Positions 46,860 through 54,576 of a stretch of DNA of 64,000 nucleotides are shown in pieces. The stretch lies in assembly GCA_000424365.1 (NCBI GenBank), contig AUJT01000006.1, positions 1 through 64,000 of the forward strand, in the 5' to 3' direction. The number at the start of each line of letters is the position of its first letter. Within the stretch, counting starts at the first letter, position 1. The position numbers and the translations under genes were made by a program. This DNA comes from Lachnospiraceae bacterium NK4A144. GTDB taxonomy: Bacteria > Bacillota > Clostridia > Lachnospirales > Lachnospiraceae. A model generated the notes under the pieces. It had not been told where the DNA came from. It searched no databases and was given only the letters and a program-made list of their open reading frames with translations.

Positions 46860-49060
46860 TGGCTATTAACTATGATAAAAACAGTGGTCTTATCACTATA
46901 GAAACCGCGCATACTTCGTATCAGATGCTTGCAGACAAAAAAGGATATCTCCTGCATCTTTATTATGGAAAAAAGATCTCCGGTTCGGCAGAGTATCTGC
47001 TGACATTTTTGGATCACGGTTTTTCCGGAAATCCGGATATAGCCGGCATGGAGAGAGTATATTCACTCGATGCACAGCCTCAGGAATATCCTTTCTATGG
47101 CAGTGGTGATTACAGAAGTGTATGTTTCCGTGCAAAGGGAAATACCGGAGCAGATGGAGTGGATCTCAGATTTGTTTCTGCCGAGATCAAAGACGGTAAG
47201 TATGAATTGGAAAATCTGCCTTCATCCTATACAGATAATGCATCAGGAGAAGGTGTTCAGACACTGAAGGTTACACTTCAGGATATAAATATTGGATTGA
47301 AGGTAGATCTTCTTTACGGAGTTTTCCCAGAAAATGACGTGATCACAAGGTCTGTTCTCGTGACAAATGAGAGCAATAATAAAGTGAAGCTGGAAAAAGT
47401 TCAGTCGCTGAATCTCGACTGTATGCCGGGAGACAGGGATGTAATGTATTTCCATGGACGTCATGAATTTGAGCGTCAGCCCGACAGGATGCGTGTAGGT
47501 CACGCAAAGATCGCAGCTTATTCGGGACGAGGCGGATCCAGCCACCAGTTTAATCCCTTTGCGATCCTTATGACGCCTGATGCGGATGAAAAGCACGGCG
47601 AAGCTGTGGGCGTGCATTTTGTATATAGCGGAAATTTCCTGATCGATGCAGAAAAAGATCAGAACGAAACAGTCCGCCTGACAGCCGGACTTCCGGAGGA
47701 AGGATTTGAATGGATCCTTCATAGCGGCGAGACATTTACTGCGCCGGAAGCTGTGATGACATATTCCGAAAGTGGTCTTGGACTTTTAAGCCGCCGAATT
47801 CACAGATTTTTCCGTAAGCATATCTGCCGCGGCGCGTGGAGAGATAAAGAACGTCCGATCCTCATAAATAACTGGGAGGCGACTTATTTCACATTTGACG
47901 GAGATAAGATCGTTGATATCGCTGCTCAGGCGAAGGAACTGGGTGTCGAGATGATGGTTCTCGATGACGGATGGTTTGGAAAGCGTGAAGACGATCTGTC
48001 AGGACTCGGAGACTGGGTAGTAAATGAAAAGAAGCTTAAGGGAACCATGAAGGATGTTGCAGAGCGTGTAAACGCTCTTGATATGAAATTCGGTCTCTGG
48101 TTTGAGCCGGAAGCAGTTTCTGAGGACAGCGATCTTTACCGGGCTCATCCTGACTGGGCGTTTAAGATCCCAAATAAGCCTATGATCCGCGGACGCCATG
48201 AGCTTATCCTTGATTTCTCAAGGAAAGAAGTTGTAGATCATATCTTTGAAATGATGAGGGAAGTCCTTGATAATGCAAACATTATCTATGTAAAGTGGGA
48301 TTTCAACAGGAGTATCGCAGATTTCTACAGTGCGGAGCTACCTTCTGACCGTCAGGGAGAGGTTGCTCACAGATATGTCCTCGGAGTTTATGATCTATTA
48401 GAGCGACTTCGTGAGAGATATCCGGAGCTCCTGATAGAAGGCTGCAGCGGAGGCGGCGGACGTTTTGATGCAGGAATGCTCTGCTACACACCACAGATTT
48501 GGTGCAGTGATAATACTGATGCGATAGAGAGGATCCACATTCAGTACGGTACATCCTTTGGATATCCGTCTGTTACCATGGGAGCTCATGTATCTGCGGT
48601 TCCTAATCACCAGACAGGACGTGTCACACCGTTTAATACACGCGGAACTGTGGCTATGTCAGGTTCATTTGGTTATGAGCTGAACCTCGGACTTCTTTCT
48701 GATGAGGAGAAACATGAGGTTACAGAGCAGATTGATCTTTTCAAAAAGTACAGAAAAGTGATCCACACAGGAGATATGTACAGACTGACAGATCCGCAGG
48801 AGGCAGATGCGCTTCTCGCGGCATGGATGTTTGTTGCAGAGGATAAGTCAGAGGCACTCTTAAATATGGTTACTCTTAATGTTCATGGTAATCTTGGCTC
48901 ACGTTATGTAAACCTTGAGGGCTTGGATGAAAATGCATCCTACCGCGATGAGACAAGCGGTACGATCTACACTGGAAGTCAGCTTATGAACGCAGGATAT
49001 CCGGTACGTGACTTCACAGGAGAATATCAGGCAAGACAGATTCATTTTGTAAGAGTATAA
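46859..49060 (+). CDS. Alpha-galactosidase, GH36
   Basis: The 733-residue protein has an N-terminal beta-supersandwich, a central barrel and a C-terminal beta domain. Nucleophile Asp481 lies in YVKWDFNRS and acid/base Asp551 in WCSDNTDAIER. DDGWFG and IEGCSGGGGRFD are family signatures. It lacks a signal peptide, so it acts on imported melibiose, raffinose or stachyose, releasing galactose and leaving sucrose for the GH13_18 phosphorylase. Confidence 0.95.
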   Translation: MAINYDKNSGLITIETAHTSYQMLADKKGYLLHLYYGKKISGSAEYLLTFLDHGFSGNPDIAGMERVYSLDAQPQEYPFYGSGDYRSVCFRAKGNTGADGVDLRFVSAEIKDGKYELENLPSSYTDNASGEGVQTLKVTLQDINIGLKVDLLYGVFPENDVITRSVLVTNESNNKVKLEKVQSLNLDCMPGDRDVMYFHGRHEFERQPDRMRVGHAKIAAYSGRGGSSHQFNPFAILMTPDADEKHGEAVGVHFVYSGNFLIDAEKDQNETVRLTAGLPEEGFEWILHSGETFTAPEAVMTYSESGLGLLSRRIHRFFRKHICRGAWRDKERPILINNWEATYFTFDGDKIVDIAAQAKELGVEMMVLDDGWFGKREDDLSGLGDWVVNEKKLKGTMKDVAERVNALDMKFGLWFEPEAVSEDSDLYRAHPDWAFKIPNKPMIRGRHELILDFSRKEVVDHIFEMMREVLDNANIIYVKWDFNRSIADFYSAELPSDRQGEVAHRYVLGVYDLLERLRERYPELLIEGCSGGGGRFDAGMLCYTPQIWCSDNTDAIERIHIQYGTSFGYPSVTMGAHVSAVPNHQTGRVTPFNTRGTVAMSGSFGYELNLGLLSDEEKHEVTEQIDLFKKYRKVIHTGDMYRLTDPQEADALLAAWMFVAEDKSEALLNMVTLNVHGNLGSRYVNLEGLDENASYRDETSGTIYTGSQLMNAGYPVRDFTGEYQARQIHFVRV

Positions 49061-49069
49061 AAAACACAA

Positions 49070-49107
49070 GAAAACCACCGGATTGAGATTGTGATCCGGT
49101 GGTTTTC
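49070..49107. terminator. Terminator of the galactoside operon
   Basis: GAAAACCACCGGAT (49070-49083) is the exact complement of ATCCGGTGGTTTTC (49094-49107). It works for either strand, since the next gene converges. Confidence 0.85.
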
Positions 49108-49138
49108 CTTATGTTAGCTATATCTATTTTGCTGTAAA

Positions 49139-50371
49139 TTACTTTACATAGATTCTTCCGCAGAAGTTACCATCAGCTTCATAGTACTTTTCAGCACCCT
49201 TTGTGTTGCTCTTTGCATCACACTTAACTGCTGTTGCATTAAAGCCCTTGTACTTGCCTTCTGTCTTTGTTGCCTTAAGTGCAACCTTCTTACCATTTAC
49301 ACGTCCTGTGAAGCTCTTAAGGTCACCCTTCTTATTTGTTACAGCTTCAACAGCAACTGTCTCAAGACCGATCTTCTTAGCCATTGCAACTGCATTGTCA
49401 TCATTTCCAACATATGCAGGGTATACAGCGATCATAAGATCGATATACTCATCTTTGCCTGTGCCGTAGAATCCGTTAGAAGAAACTGCCTTTGCATTCT
49501 TGATCTTCTTAACATTATCCTTCATTAACTTATTGAGCTCTTTATTGAGGCTCTTATCCTCAAGAACGATGCTCTTGATATAAGTCTGATTCTTTGCAGC
49601 GTAAAGACCGTGACCATCTTCGTAAGCAACTGTAGCACCCTTAGCAGCCTTGATGTTAACCTTCTTTACACCAACTTCATTGAAAGATGCTGAAAACTGA
49701 ACGTTACCATCCTTATCATAAGAAATAAGGTCTGCTCCAGAAACAGTTTTGCCGTCAGCAGCCTTAAATACCTTTATATCAGAAATCGGTGCAGCCTTGC
49801 TGCCGGGCTTATTCTTTCCGTCAAATGCGATAGCCTGAGGGTAAACAACATAAAGGTTAGTTGATCCAGCCTTAAGTGTAGATACCTCTAATGTTTCAAG
49901 TTCATCGATGATGTTTTCTGAAGCAGTGCTCAGAGCCTTATCAGAAGATAATCCAACAGGAGCTTCTTCCTTAACTGCAGCAGCCTTAATTGAAAAAGCG
50001 CTGTCCTCAGCTGTTTCAGCAACCTCTGTTGCCTCAGTAGCTTCTGCCTCAGCAGATTCTTCTGTGATCTCTGACTCAGATACGGAAGATGTTTCTTCAG
50101 CAACTTCTGTTGACTCGGCTGCTTCTTCTGTAGCAGCTTCTGTTGCTGTCTCAGTTGCCTCTTCAGCTGCAGTTTCAAATGTTTCCTCAGTAGAAACTTC
50201 TGCTACTTCTTCGTTATCAACAGCAGTTGTCTCTTCAGATGAAGTCTCAACTGTTGTCTCAACAGCAGAATCTCCTGAAACACTTTCCTCAGCGAATGCT
50301 ACTGTATTCATTGTGAATACCATTGATGTAGCAAGAAGAAGCGCAAACACCTTTCTCATCCTGTTTCTCAT
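49139..50371 (-). CDS. Secreted protein with Thr/Glu/Ala-rich linker
   Basis: The signal peptide (MRNRMRKVFALLLA, then SMVFTMNTVAFA) is followed by ~110 residues of acidic Thr/Ser/Glu/Ala repeats and a ~270-residue Lys-rich beta domain. The domain ends EADGNFCGRIYVK. No enzyme motif was seen. The signal-peptide core is identical to that of the 35874-37154 protein while the domains differ, so the pair looks like members of one surface-protein family. AGGAGG lies 10 bp before the ATG. Confidence 0.72.
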   Translation of the reverse strand: MRNRMRKVFALLLATSMVFTMNTVAFAEESVSGDSAVETTVETSSEETTAVDNEEVAEVSTEETFETAAEEATETATEAATEEAAESTEVAEETSSVSESEITEESAEAEATEATEVAETAEDSAFSIKAAAVKEEAPVGLSSDKALSTASENIIDELETLEVSTLKAGSTNLYVVYPQAIAFDGKNKPGSKAAPISDIKVFKAADGKTVSGADLISYDKDGNVQFSASFNEVGVKKVNIKAAKGATVAYEDGHGLYAAKNQTYIKSIVLEDKSLNKELNKLMKDNVKKIKNAKAVSSNGFYGTGKDEYIDLMIAVYPAYVGNDDNAVAMAKKIGLETVAVEAVTNKKGDLKSFTGRVNGKKVALKATKTEGKYKGFNATAVKCDAKSNTKGAEKYYEADGNFCGRIYVK

Positions 50372-50401
50372 TTTTTAATTTCCTCCTAAAAAACACAACG
50401 C

Positions 50402-50451
50402 GTTCATTTGTTTCTTATCAAGCTGTGCCTCAGGATAAGAAACAAGTGAAC
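50402..50451 (-). repeat. Leader inverted repeat upstream of the secreted protein gene
   Basis: GTTCATTTGTTTCTTATC (50402-50419) pairs with GATAAGAAACAAGTGAAC (50434-50451) in 17 of 18 positions around a 14-base loop. It lies 30 bp before the start codon, so it should fold in the mRNA leader. Confidence 0.6.
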
Positions 50452-50490
50452 AGTCATATGGGTTCCGTCCCATTGACTTAACTGTACCTT

Positions 50491-50540
50491 AATTGTATAC
50501 AGAATACAATACCTAATGTTGATCTAAATTGTATACAAAA
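50491..50540. repeat. Two direct copies of AATTGTATACA-AAT
   Basis: AATTGTATACAGAAT starts at 50491 and AATTGTATACAAAAT at 50527, 36 bp apart. Each contains the palindrome TTGTATACA(A), which suggests a regulator-binding site or paired promoter elements. Confidence 0.4.
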
Positions 50541-50560
50541 TGAGGGGCGTGATGAAGGAA

Positions 50561-51517
50561 TTAGAGTAATTTTCCGCTGCGTCTGTATGGATCGAGGATC
50601 GCGGAGGTTCTGTAAGGCATTATCGGGTGATCTGCGAACATATTAACGATGAACCTTGCGAAGCGTTCTATGATGTTATATCTACGTTTGTCTACCCATG
50701 CCATATAATCATAAACATTGGTATATTTATAGGCGTGACGGCCTGCTGCGAGTAACATCATGCAGTCGATCTGATTTTTCCCACCAGTCAGAGCCTGAGC
50801 TACGCGGTCTGCAGAATATTCTCTTGAGCGTGAGAGAAGCGGAAGCAGGAAATAAGAACCGATAAACGGAATGAAATTTGCGAAAGTATTCCAGATAGTG
50901 TAATGAATCTGTACATGATGTAGATATGCATGACCAAATTCGTGAGCCATTACAAAGAACAGGGTGTCAAAGTCTTTGTGCTCCAAATACGCGATATCCA
51001 CCATCTCTGCGTTAAGCTGAATAAATACACGACCGGGAACCCAACAGGTAAAGGCGTTCAGTTCGCCATTCATCTGCTGAACGTAGACTTCGGGTGGTTT
51101 GCGCCAGCCGAGAAGATAGGAATATTCCAGTACCTTTGCATATATCTCGGGATAATTATTTTCGGAAACACGAATGCTGTAAGACATCTGATCCGCATAG
51201 AGACCGTACAGTGATGCGAGGTAGCTGATAAAAAAGAGGATGAACGCACCAATGCCTCCGATGATCCCCAGTATGAAAATGAGAATACCGAGAATTGCAG
51301 CGATTCCAAAAGAGTCGCTTGGATTTGTTTCATCAAAGATCTCTTTGATATCATTCAGAAAACTTGTTTCAGCTTCGAACTGAGATAAAAGACAGATAAC
51401 GCCGACAATTCCGGCAATTATGGTAATAACGTAAATAGGAATTTCTTTATTGTGCCGTGTCTGTCGGATTACCGCCTGCACATCCTGTGGTGTAAAAAAC
51501 ATTTGTCTTTGGTCCAT
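50561..51517 (-). CDS. M48-family membrane zinc metalloprotease (HtpX-like)
   Basis: The 318-residue protein has two N-terminal membrane segments (~30-55 and ~75-105). The zinc site HEFGHAYLHH and the downstream glutamate in SREYSADR follow. HtpX/Oma1-type proteases degrade misfolded membrane proteins. The ATG at 51517 follows GGAG with 9 bp spacing; the frame extends further upstream but without support. No partner is evident nearby. Confidence 0.87.
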   Translation of the reverse strand: MDQRQMFFTPQDVQAVIRQTRHNKEIPIYVITIIAGIVGVICLLSQFEAETSFLNDIKEIFDETNPSDSFGIAAILGILIFILGIIGGIGAFILFFISYLASLYGLYADQMSYSIRVSENNYPEIYAKVLEYSYLLGWRKPPEVYVQQMNGELNAFTCWVPGRVFIQLNAEMVDIAYLEHKDFDTLFFVMAHEFGHAYLHHVQIHYTIWNTFANFIPFIGSYFLLPLLSRSREYSADRVAQALTGGKNQIDCMMLLAAGRHAYKYTNVYDYMAWVDKRRYNIIERFARFIVNMFADHPIMPYRTSAILDPYRRSGKLL

Positions 51518-51554
51518 AGATAAACTCTCCATTTTTATTTTTTTACATGAACAT

Positions 51555-51570
51555 GATGTAAGGGTTGAAC
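51555..51570 (+). repeat. Partial copy of the GATGTAAGGG motif
   Basis: GATGTAAGGGTTGAAC lies upstream of the M48 gene, with GAACCCTAT further right forming a loose inverted repeat. Confidence 0.4.
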
Positions 51571-51718
51571 GATATTTGAATCTAATTTTGAACCCTATCA
51601 TAATGACCATATTAGCACATTAAATTGTAAAGGAATCGGACATTTAGGATTCTTTGTATTTTATTAAAAATGGTTTAAGATTTAAAAAATGTTTTGGTGT
51701 TTTGGGGGGAGAAATTTC

Positions 51719-51829
51719 ATGTAAGAAAAGATAAAAAAGATAGTAGATAGATCAATAGAAGCGGTTTTGCCGGATACAGCGGTGAAAAGAGCTCTTCAAA
51801 ATTTTATGCCGAGTAAGGAAAAAATATAA
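51719..51829 (+). pseudogene. Remnant of a glycerate 2-kinase (MOFRL/DUF4147) gene
   Basis: A strong ribosome site (GGGGGGAG) precedes ATG at 51719, but the second codon is TAA. The frame then reads EKIKKIVDRSIEAVLPDTAV and KRALQNF before a stop at 51827-51829. The SIEAVLPDTAVKRAL segment matches the N-terminus of bacterial glycerate 2-kinases such as that of Thermotoga (SIEAVFPDRAVKETL). Only ~35 of ~420 residues remain. A terminator follows directly. Deletion of the rest of the gene is the likely history. Confidence 0.6.
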
Positions 51830-51877
51830 AAAAATTCCAAATAAAAGCAAAATTTCGCTTTTATTTGGAATTTTTTT
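51828..51877. terminator. Bidirectional terminator
   Basis: AAAAAAATTCCAAATAAAAG (51828-51847) and its complement at 51858-51877 form a perfect stem with T7 or A7 at the ends. It ends the kinase remnant and the minus-strand AAA gene. Confidence 0.85.
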
Positions 51878-51892
51878 ATAAACCACCTGATC

Positions 51893-53632
51893 TTAGAAAG
51901 TAACTTTTTCTATCTGGCATGAGTGTTCTTTTGTTTTAGAATTGTAGTTTATACCGACAAAAAGCACTTCGCCGGAATAACCTTTGAAAATATCGGAATA
52001 TCTATTGTTATGGATTTGATCGATAGCTTTCTCACTGCTTTTGTCCCATTTAAGCTCGATGATAAGGGCAGGGCAATCTGAGGTGGGTTTTGGAAAGAAA
52101 ACTATATCTGCAAAACCTTTCCCGGTGGGAAGTTCCTCAATTTTTGTATAATAATCCACACTGCTGAGATAAGCCATTTTTATGACGCTTCTCAGAGCCT
52201 GCTCGTTGTTATAAAAGTTAGGAGCGGTCATATCAGTATGCAGCTCGTCGATGATATATGCAACGGTATCAGAGTCCATTTTCCATGTAGCTTCGAGAAG
52301 CTTGTCTGATCGTTGGACAGCCTTCATGAGTTCTTTTCTATTACCGTTTTTGATAGCACGAATGAATTCGCTCTTGATCTCATCATTTGGGATCGATACT
52401 TCTTCACGATCCTCGTTATAAGTGAGATAGCCCAGATGGATCAGCAAAGTCAGAACATCATCACGGCTTTCCATAGATGTAAGGTCATTCTGGAAAGAAT
52501 TAGTATCTACTTTGACGGCAGAACCGCCGATCATATCAATAATGGAATCTTTTAGACCGTCAAAATTCATATCAATATAGTCACGAAGAGACTCATATGT
52601 TTCAGTTTTGGCCCAGTAATTGCTGATTTTTTGCCTAAGCAGAGACTCGATCACGGATTTTGGATTAAAAATATGCTCATCAGCAACGAGATATCCGTCA
52701 TACCAGGTTTTGATCTTTTCATAATCTAAAGATTTTTTCTGACATATCGTTTTGACTTCATCTTTCGTGAAACCTATATATTTCTGCAAAGGCCGCGGCT
52801 CGACCATGCTGTACTCATAGAAATCGCTCATGGCGGATTCGTGACCGTATTTTTTTATAGGCAGGATGCCTGTCATATAAACGCCGTCAAAAAGCATATC
52901 AGTGAAGCTGCTCTTGAAAAGAGAGCGGAGTAACTTGATATATTTTTCTAATATTTCAGGAGTATTCTTAAATTCGCGGATGGGCGCATCCCATTCGTCG
53001 ATTATGAGGATCAGCTTTTGTCCGGTAATAGTAACGATTTTTCCTAAAGCATCGATCAGGTTGTCGTTTAACTGTATTTCCGGGACTGCGATCGCGAGAT
53101 CTTCGACCACACTTTTCTCTATCTTATCTATCAGATTTTCGTTTTTTTGGAGAGTAGAGATAAAAAATGTCATATCAAGATAGATACAATTGTGCTGATT
53201 AAGGTGGGACTTAAATGTAGGGTCCTTGGCGATTTCAAGATCTTCAAAAAGTGGCAGAGAGTCACAGTCTTTACAGTAATATGCACATAGCATTTTTGCG
53301 CCGAATGATTTTCCAAAACGGCGCGGTCTGCTGACGCATATCAGTTTTTGTGGTGTACCGAGGAAAGCGTTCATAAAAGAAATAAGCCCGGATTTATCAA
53401 TGTAATCTCCGTTTCTTATGGCTTTAAATCCATCGTTTCCGATATTCAGATATTTTCGCATAGCAGAAGAACGCGGTGATGTTCCTGCGCCGCTTTTCAT
53501 ATACACATAATCGTCCGGTATGAGCCATCTGCCCTTTTCCAATTTTGCGCCGGGAATCCTTCCCATTTTGCAGAGAGAATTTACCTGTCTTTTGGAAATA
53601 TTCCACTTCTCTGATGCCTCTTTAGATGTCAT
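51893..53632 (-). CDS. HTH + AAA ATPase-like + PD-(D/E)XK nuclease-like protein
   Basis: An N-terminal helix-turn-helix of the excisionase/MerR type (TSKEASEKWNISKRQVNSLC, ~1-50) precedes an AAA-like ATPase domain (PF09820 type). The P-loop is SRPRRFGKSF and the Walker B is LILIIDEWD. The C-terminal ~100 residues hold a PD-(D/E)XK core: GFADIVFFP, then LIIELKWDKS. This two-domain family is abundant in gut Firmicutes and Bacteroidetes, with unknown function. The added HTH is less usual. It lies in a small accessory patch next to a toxin-antitoxin pair. Confidence 0.82.
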   Translation of the reverse strand: MTSKEASEKWNISKRQVNSLCKMGRIPGAKLEKGRWLIPDDYVYMKSGAGTSPRSSAMRKYLNIGNDGFKAIRNGDYIDKSGLISFMNAFLGTPQKLICVSRPRRFGKSFGAKMLCAYYCKDCDSLPLFEDLEIAKDPTFKSHLNQHNCIYLDMTFFISTLQKNENLIDKIEKSVVEDLAIAVPEIQLNDNLIDALGKIVTITGQKLILIIDEWDAPIREFKNTPEILEKYIKLLRSLFKSSFTDMLFDGVYMTGILPIKKYGHESAMSDFYEYSMVEPRPLQKYIGFTKDEVKTICQKKSLDYEKIKTWYDGYLVADEHIFNPKSVIESLLRQKISNYWAKTETYESLRDYIDMNFDGLKDSIIDMIGGSAVKVDTNSFQNDLTSMESRDDVLTLLIHLGYLTYNEDREEVSIPNDEIKSEFIRAIKNGNRKELMKAVQRSDKLLEATWKMDSDTVAYIIDELHTDMTAPNFYNNEQALRSVIKMAYLSSVDYYTKIEELPTGKGFADIVFFPKPTSDCPALIIELKWDKSSEKAIDQIHNNRYSDIFKGYSGEVLFVGINYNSKTKEHSCQIEKVTF

Positions 53633-53788
53633 ATTTTCCGCCTCCTTAGAGTATTATAACATATATGTGGGAAGTGGGAAGCGCACTTCTCGGAACGAAG
53701 TGTAAAATATATATTTTTTTGGTAGGACTTTTGTATCTCCATAAAAACTTGTATTCATCCCTATAAAAATATATAATTTAACAAAGAA

Positions 53789-53803
53789 ACAAGGATTCCT
53801 TGT
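53789..53803. promoter_or_regulatory. Candidate autoregulatory operator of the toxin-antitoxin pair
   Basis: ACAAGGATTCCTTGT is a 15-bp palindrome with one central base, lying just upstream of the antitoxin ribosome site. Such sites usually bind the antitoxin. Confidence 0.55.
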
Positions 53804-53822
53804 TTTATAGGAGGTGAAAAAT

Positions 53823-54185
53823 ATGCCAGGTATAGTAAAAGAACCAGAGCAAAAGAAGGTTACGATATCTTCAAAACGACAATTTACCATTCCACAAAAA
53901 TTTTTTACAGAATTAGGCTTTGAGAGAGAAGCCGTGTGTACGTTGGGGGATGGCATACTTATTATAGAGCCAATACATTCATCGAATAACGGAGAATTTG
54001 CGGAACAGATTCTAGCGGATCTTATAGCAGAAGGGTATAGTGGACAAGAATTGCTTGTCGAATTCAGATCAAGACAGTCAAAAGTTCGTCCGGCCGTTGA
54101 AAAAATGTTAGAAGCAGCTCATAAGGCATCTAAAGGACAGGGAAAATATTATACATATGATGATATTTTTGAGGGAGCAAACTGA
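53823..54185 (+). CDS. AbrB/SpoVT-type antitoxin
   Basis: The 120-residue protein has an N-terminal swapped-hairpin DNA-binding domain (KKVTISSKRQFTIPQKFFTELGF, ~13-50). A C-terminal helical tail, probably the toxin-binding part, follows. The ATG at 53823 follows AGGAGG; a GTG at 53814 overlaps that site. The toxin gene overlaps its stop by one base. The domain plus gene order indicate a type II antitoxin and autorepressor. Confidence 0.83.
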   Translation: MPGIVKEPEQKKVTISSKRQFTIPQKFFTELGFEREAVCTLGDGILIIEPIHSSNNGEFAEQILADLIAEGYSGQELLVEFRSRQSKVRPAVEKMLEAAHKASKGQGKYYTYDDIFEGAN

Positions 54186-54493
54186 TGGCGAATATCCTTT
54201 TTCTTCCACCTGCTGCAAAATACTTTAAAAAGCTTAAAGATAAGCAATTAAAGACATTATATCGTGAAGCAATAGATGAAATAAGCAAAGATCCGCGTAT
54301 TGGAGAGCCTAAACATGGCGATTTGGAAGGTGTTTTGGGGTATGATATTTATTACAACAAGATAAACTATGAGCTTGCATATACTACAGAAGAAAGAAAA
54401 ATAGAAGGCACTAATGAAACAGAAACCGTAGTCATCATAATGGCAGGTACTCGCGAAAACTTCTACAATGAATTAAAAAGATACTGGGTGTGA
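54185..54493 (+). CDS. RelE/ParE-superfamily toxin
   Basis: The 102-residue protein has the RelE/ParE fold pattern: PAAKYFKKLKDKQLKTLYREAI, IGEPKHGDLEGVLGYDI, YELAYTTEE, and a terminal VVIIMAGTRENFYNELKRY. RelE-type members cleave mRNA on the ribosome; ParE-type inhibit gyrase. The conserved G-T-R-E-N-F-Y tail favours the RelE/YafQ side. It is coupled to the antitoxin by a TGATG overlap. Confidence 0.82.
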   Translation: MANILFLPPAAKYFKKLKDKQLKTLYREAIDEISKDPRIGEPKHGDLEGVLGYDIYYNKINYELAYTTEERKIEGTNETETVVIIMAGTRENFYNELKRYWV

Positions 54494-54524
54494 AGATTTG
54501 TCTGTTTTGAATAACTGCTATTTT

Positions 54525-54568
54525 AATCTCTGGGTAAGAAAAAATATCTTACCCCCGGAGATTTTTTT
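54525..54568. terminator. Terminator between toxin and ABC-F genes
   Basis: AATCTC..GGGTAAGA pairs with TCTTACCC..GGAGATT and T7 follows. The genes converge, and the minus-strand side is also U-rich. Confidence 0.75.
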
Positions 54569-54576
54569 ATTAACAG

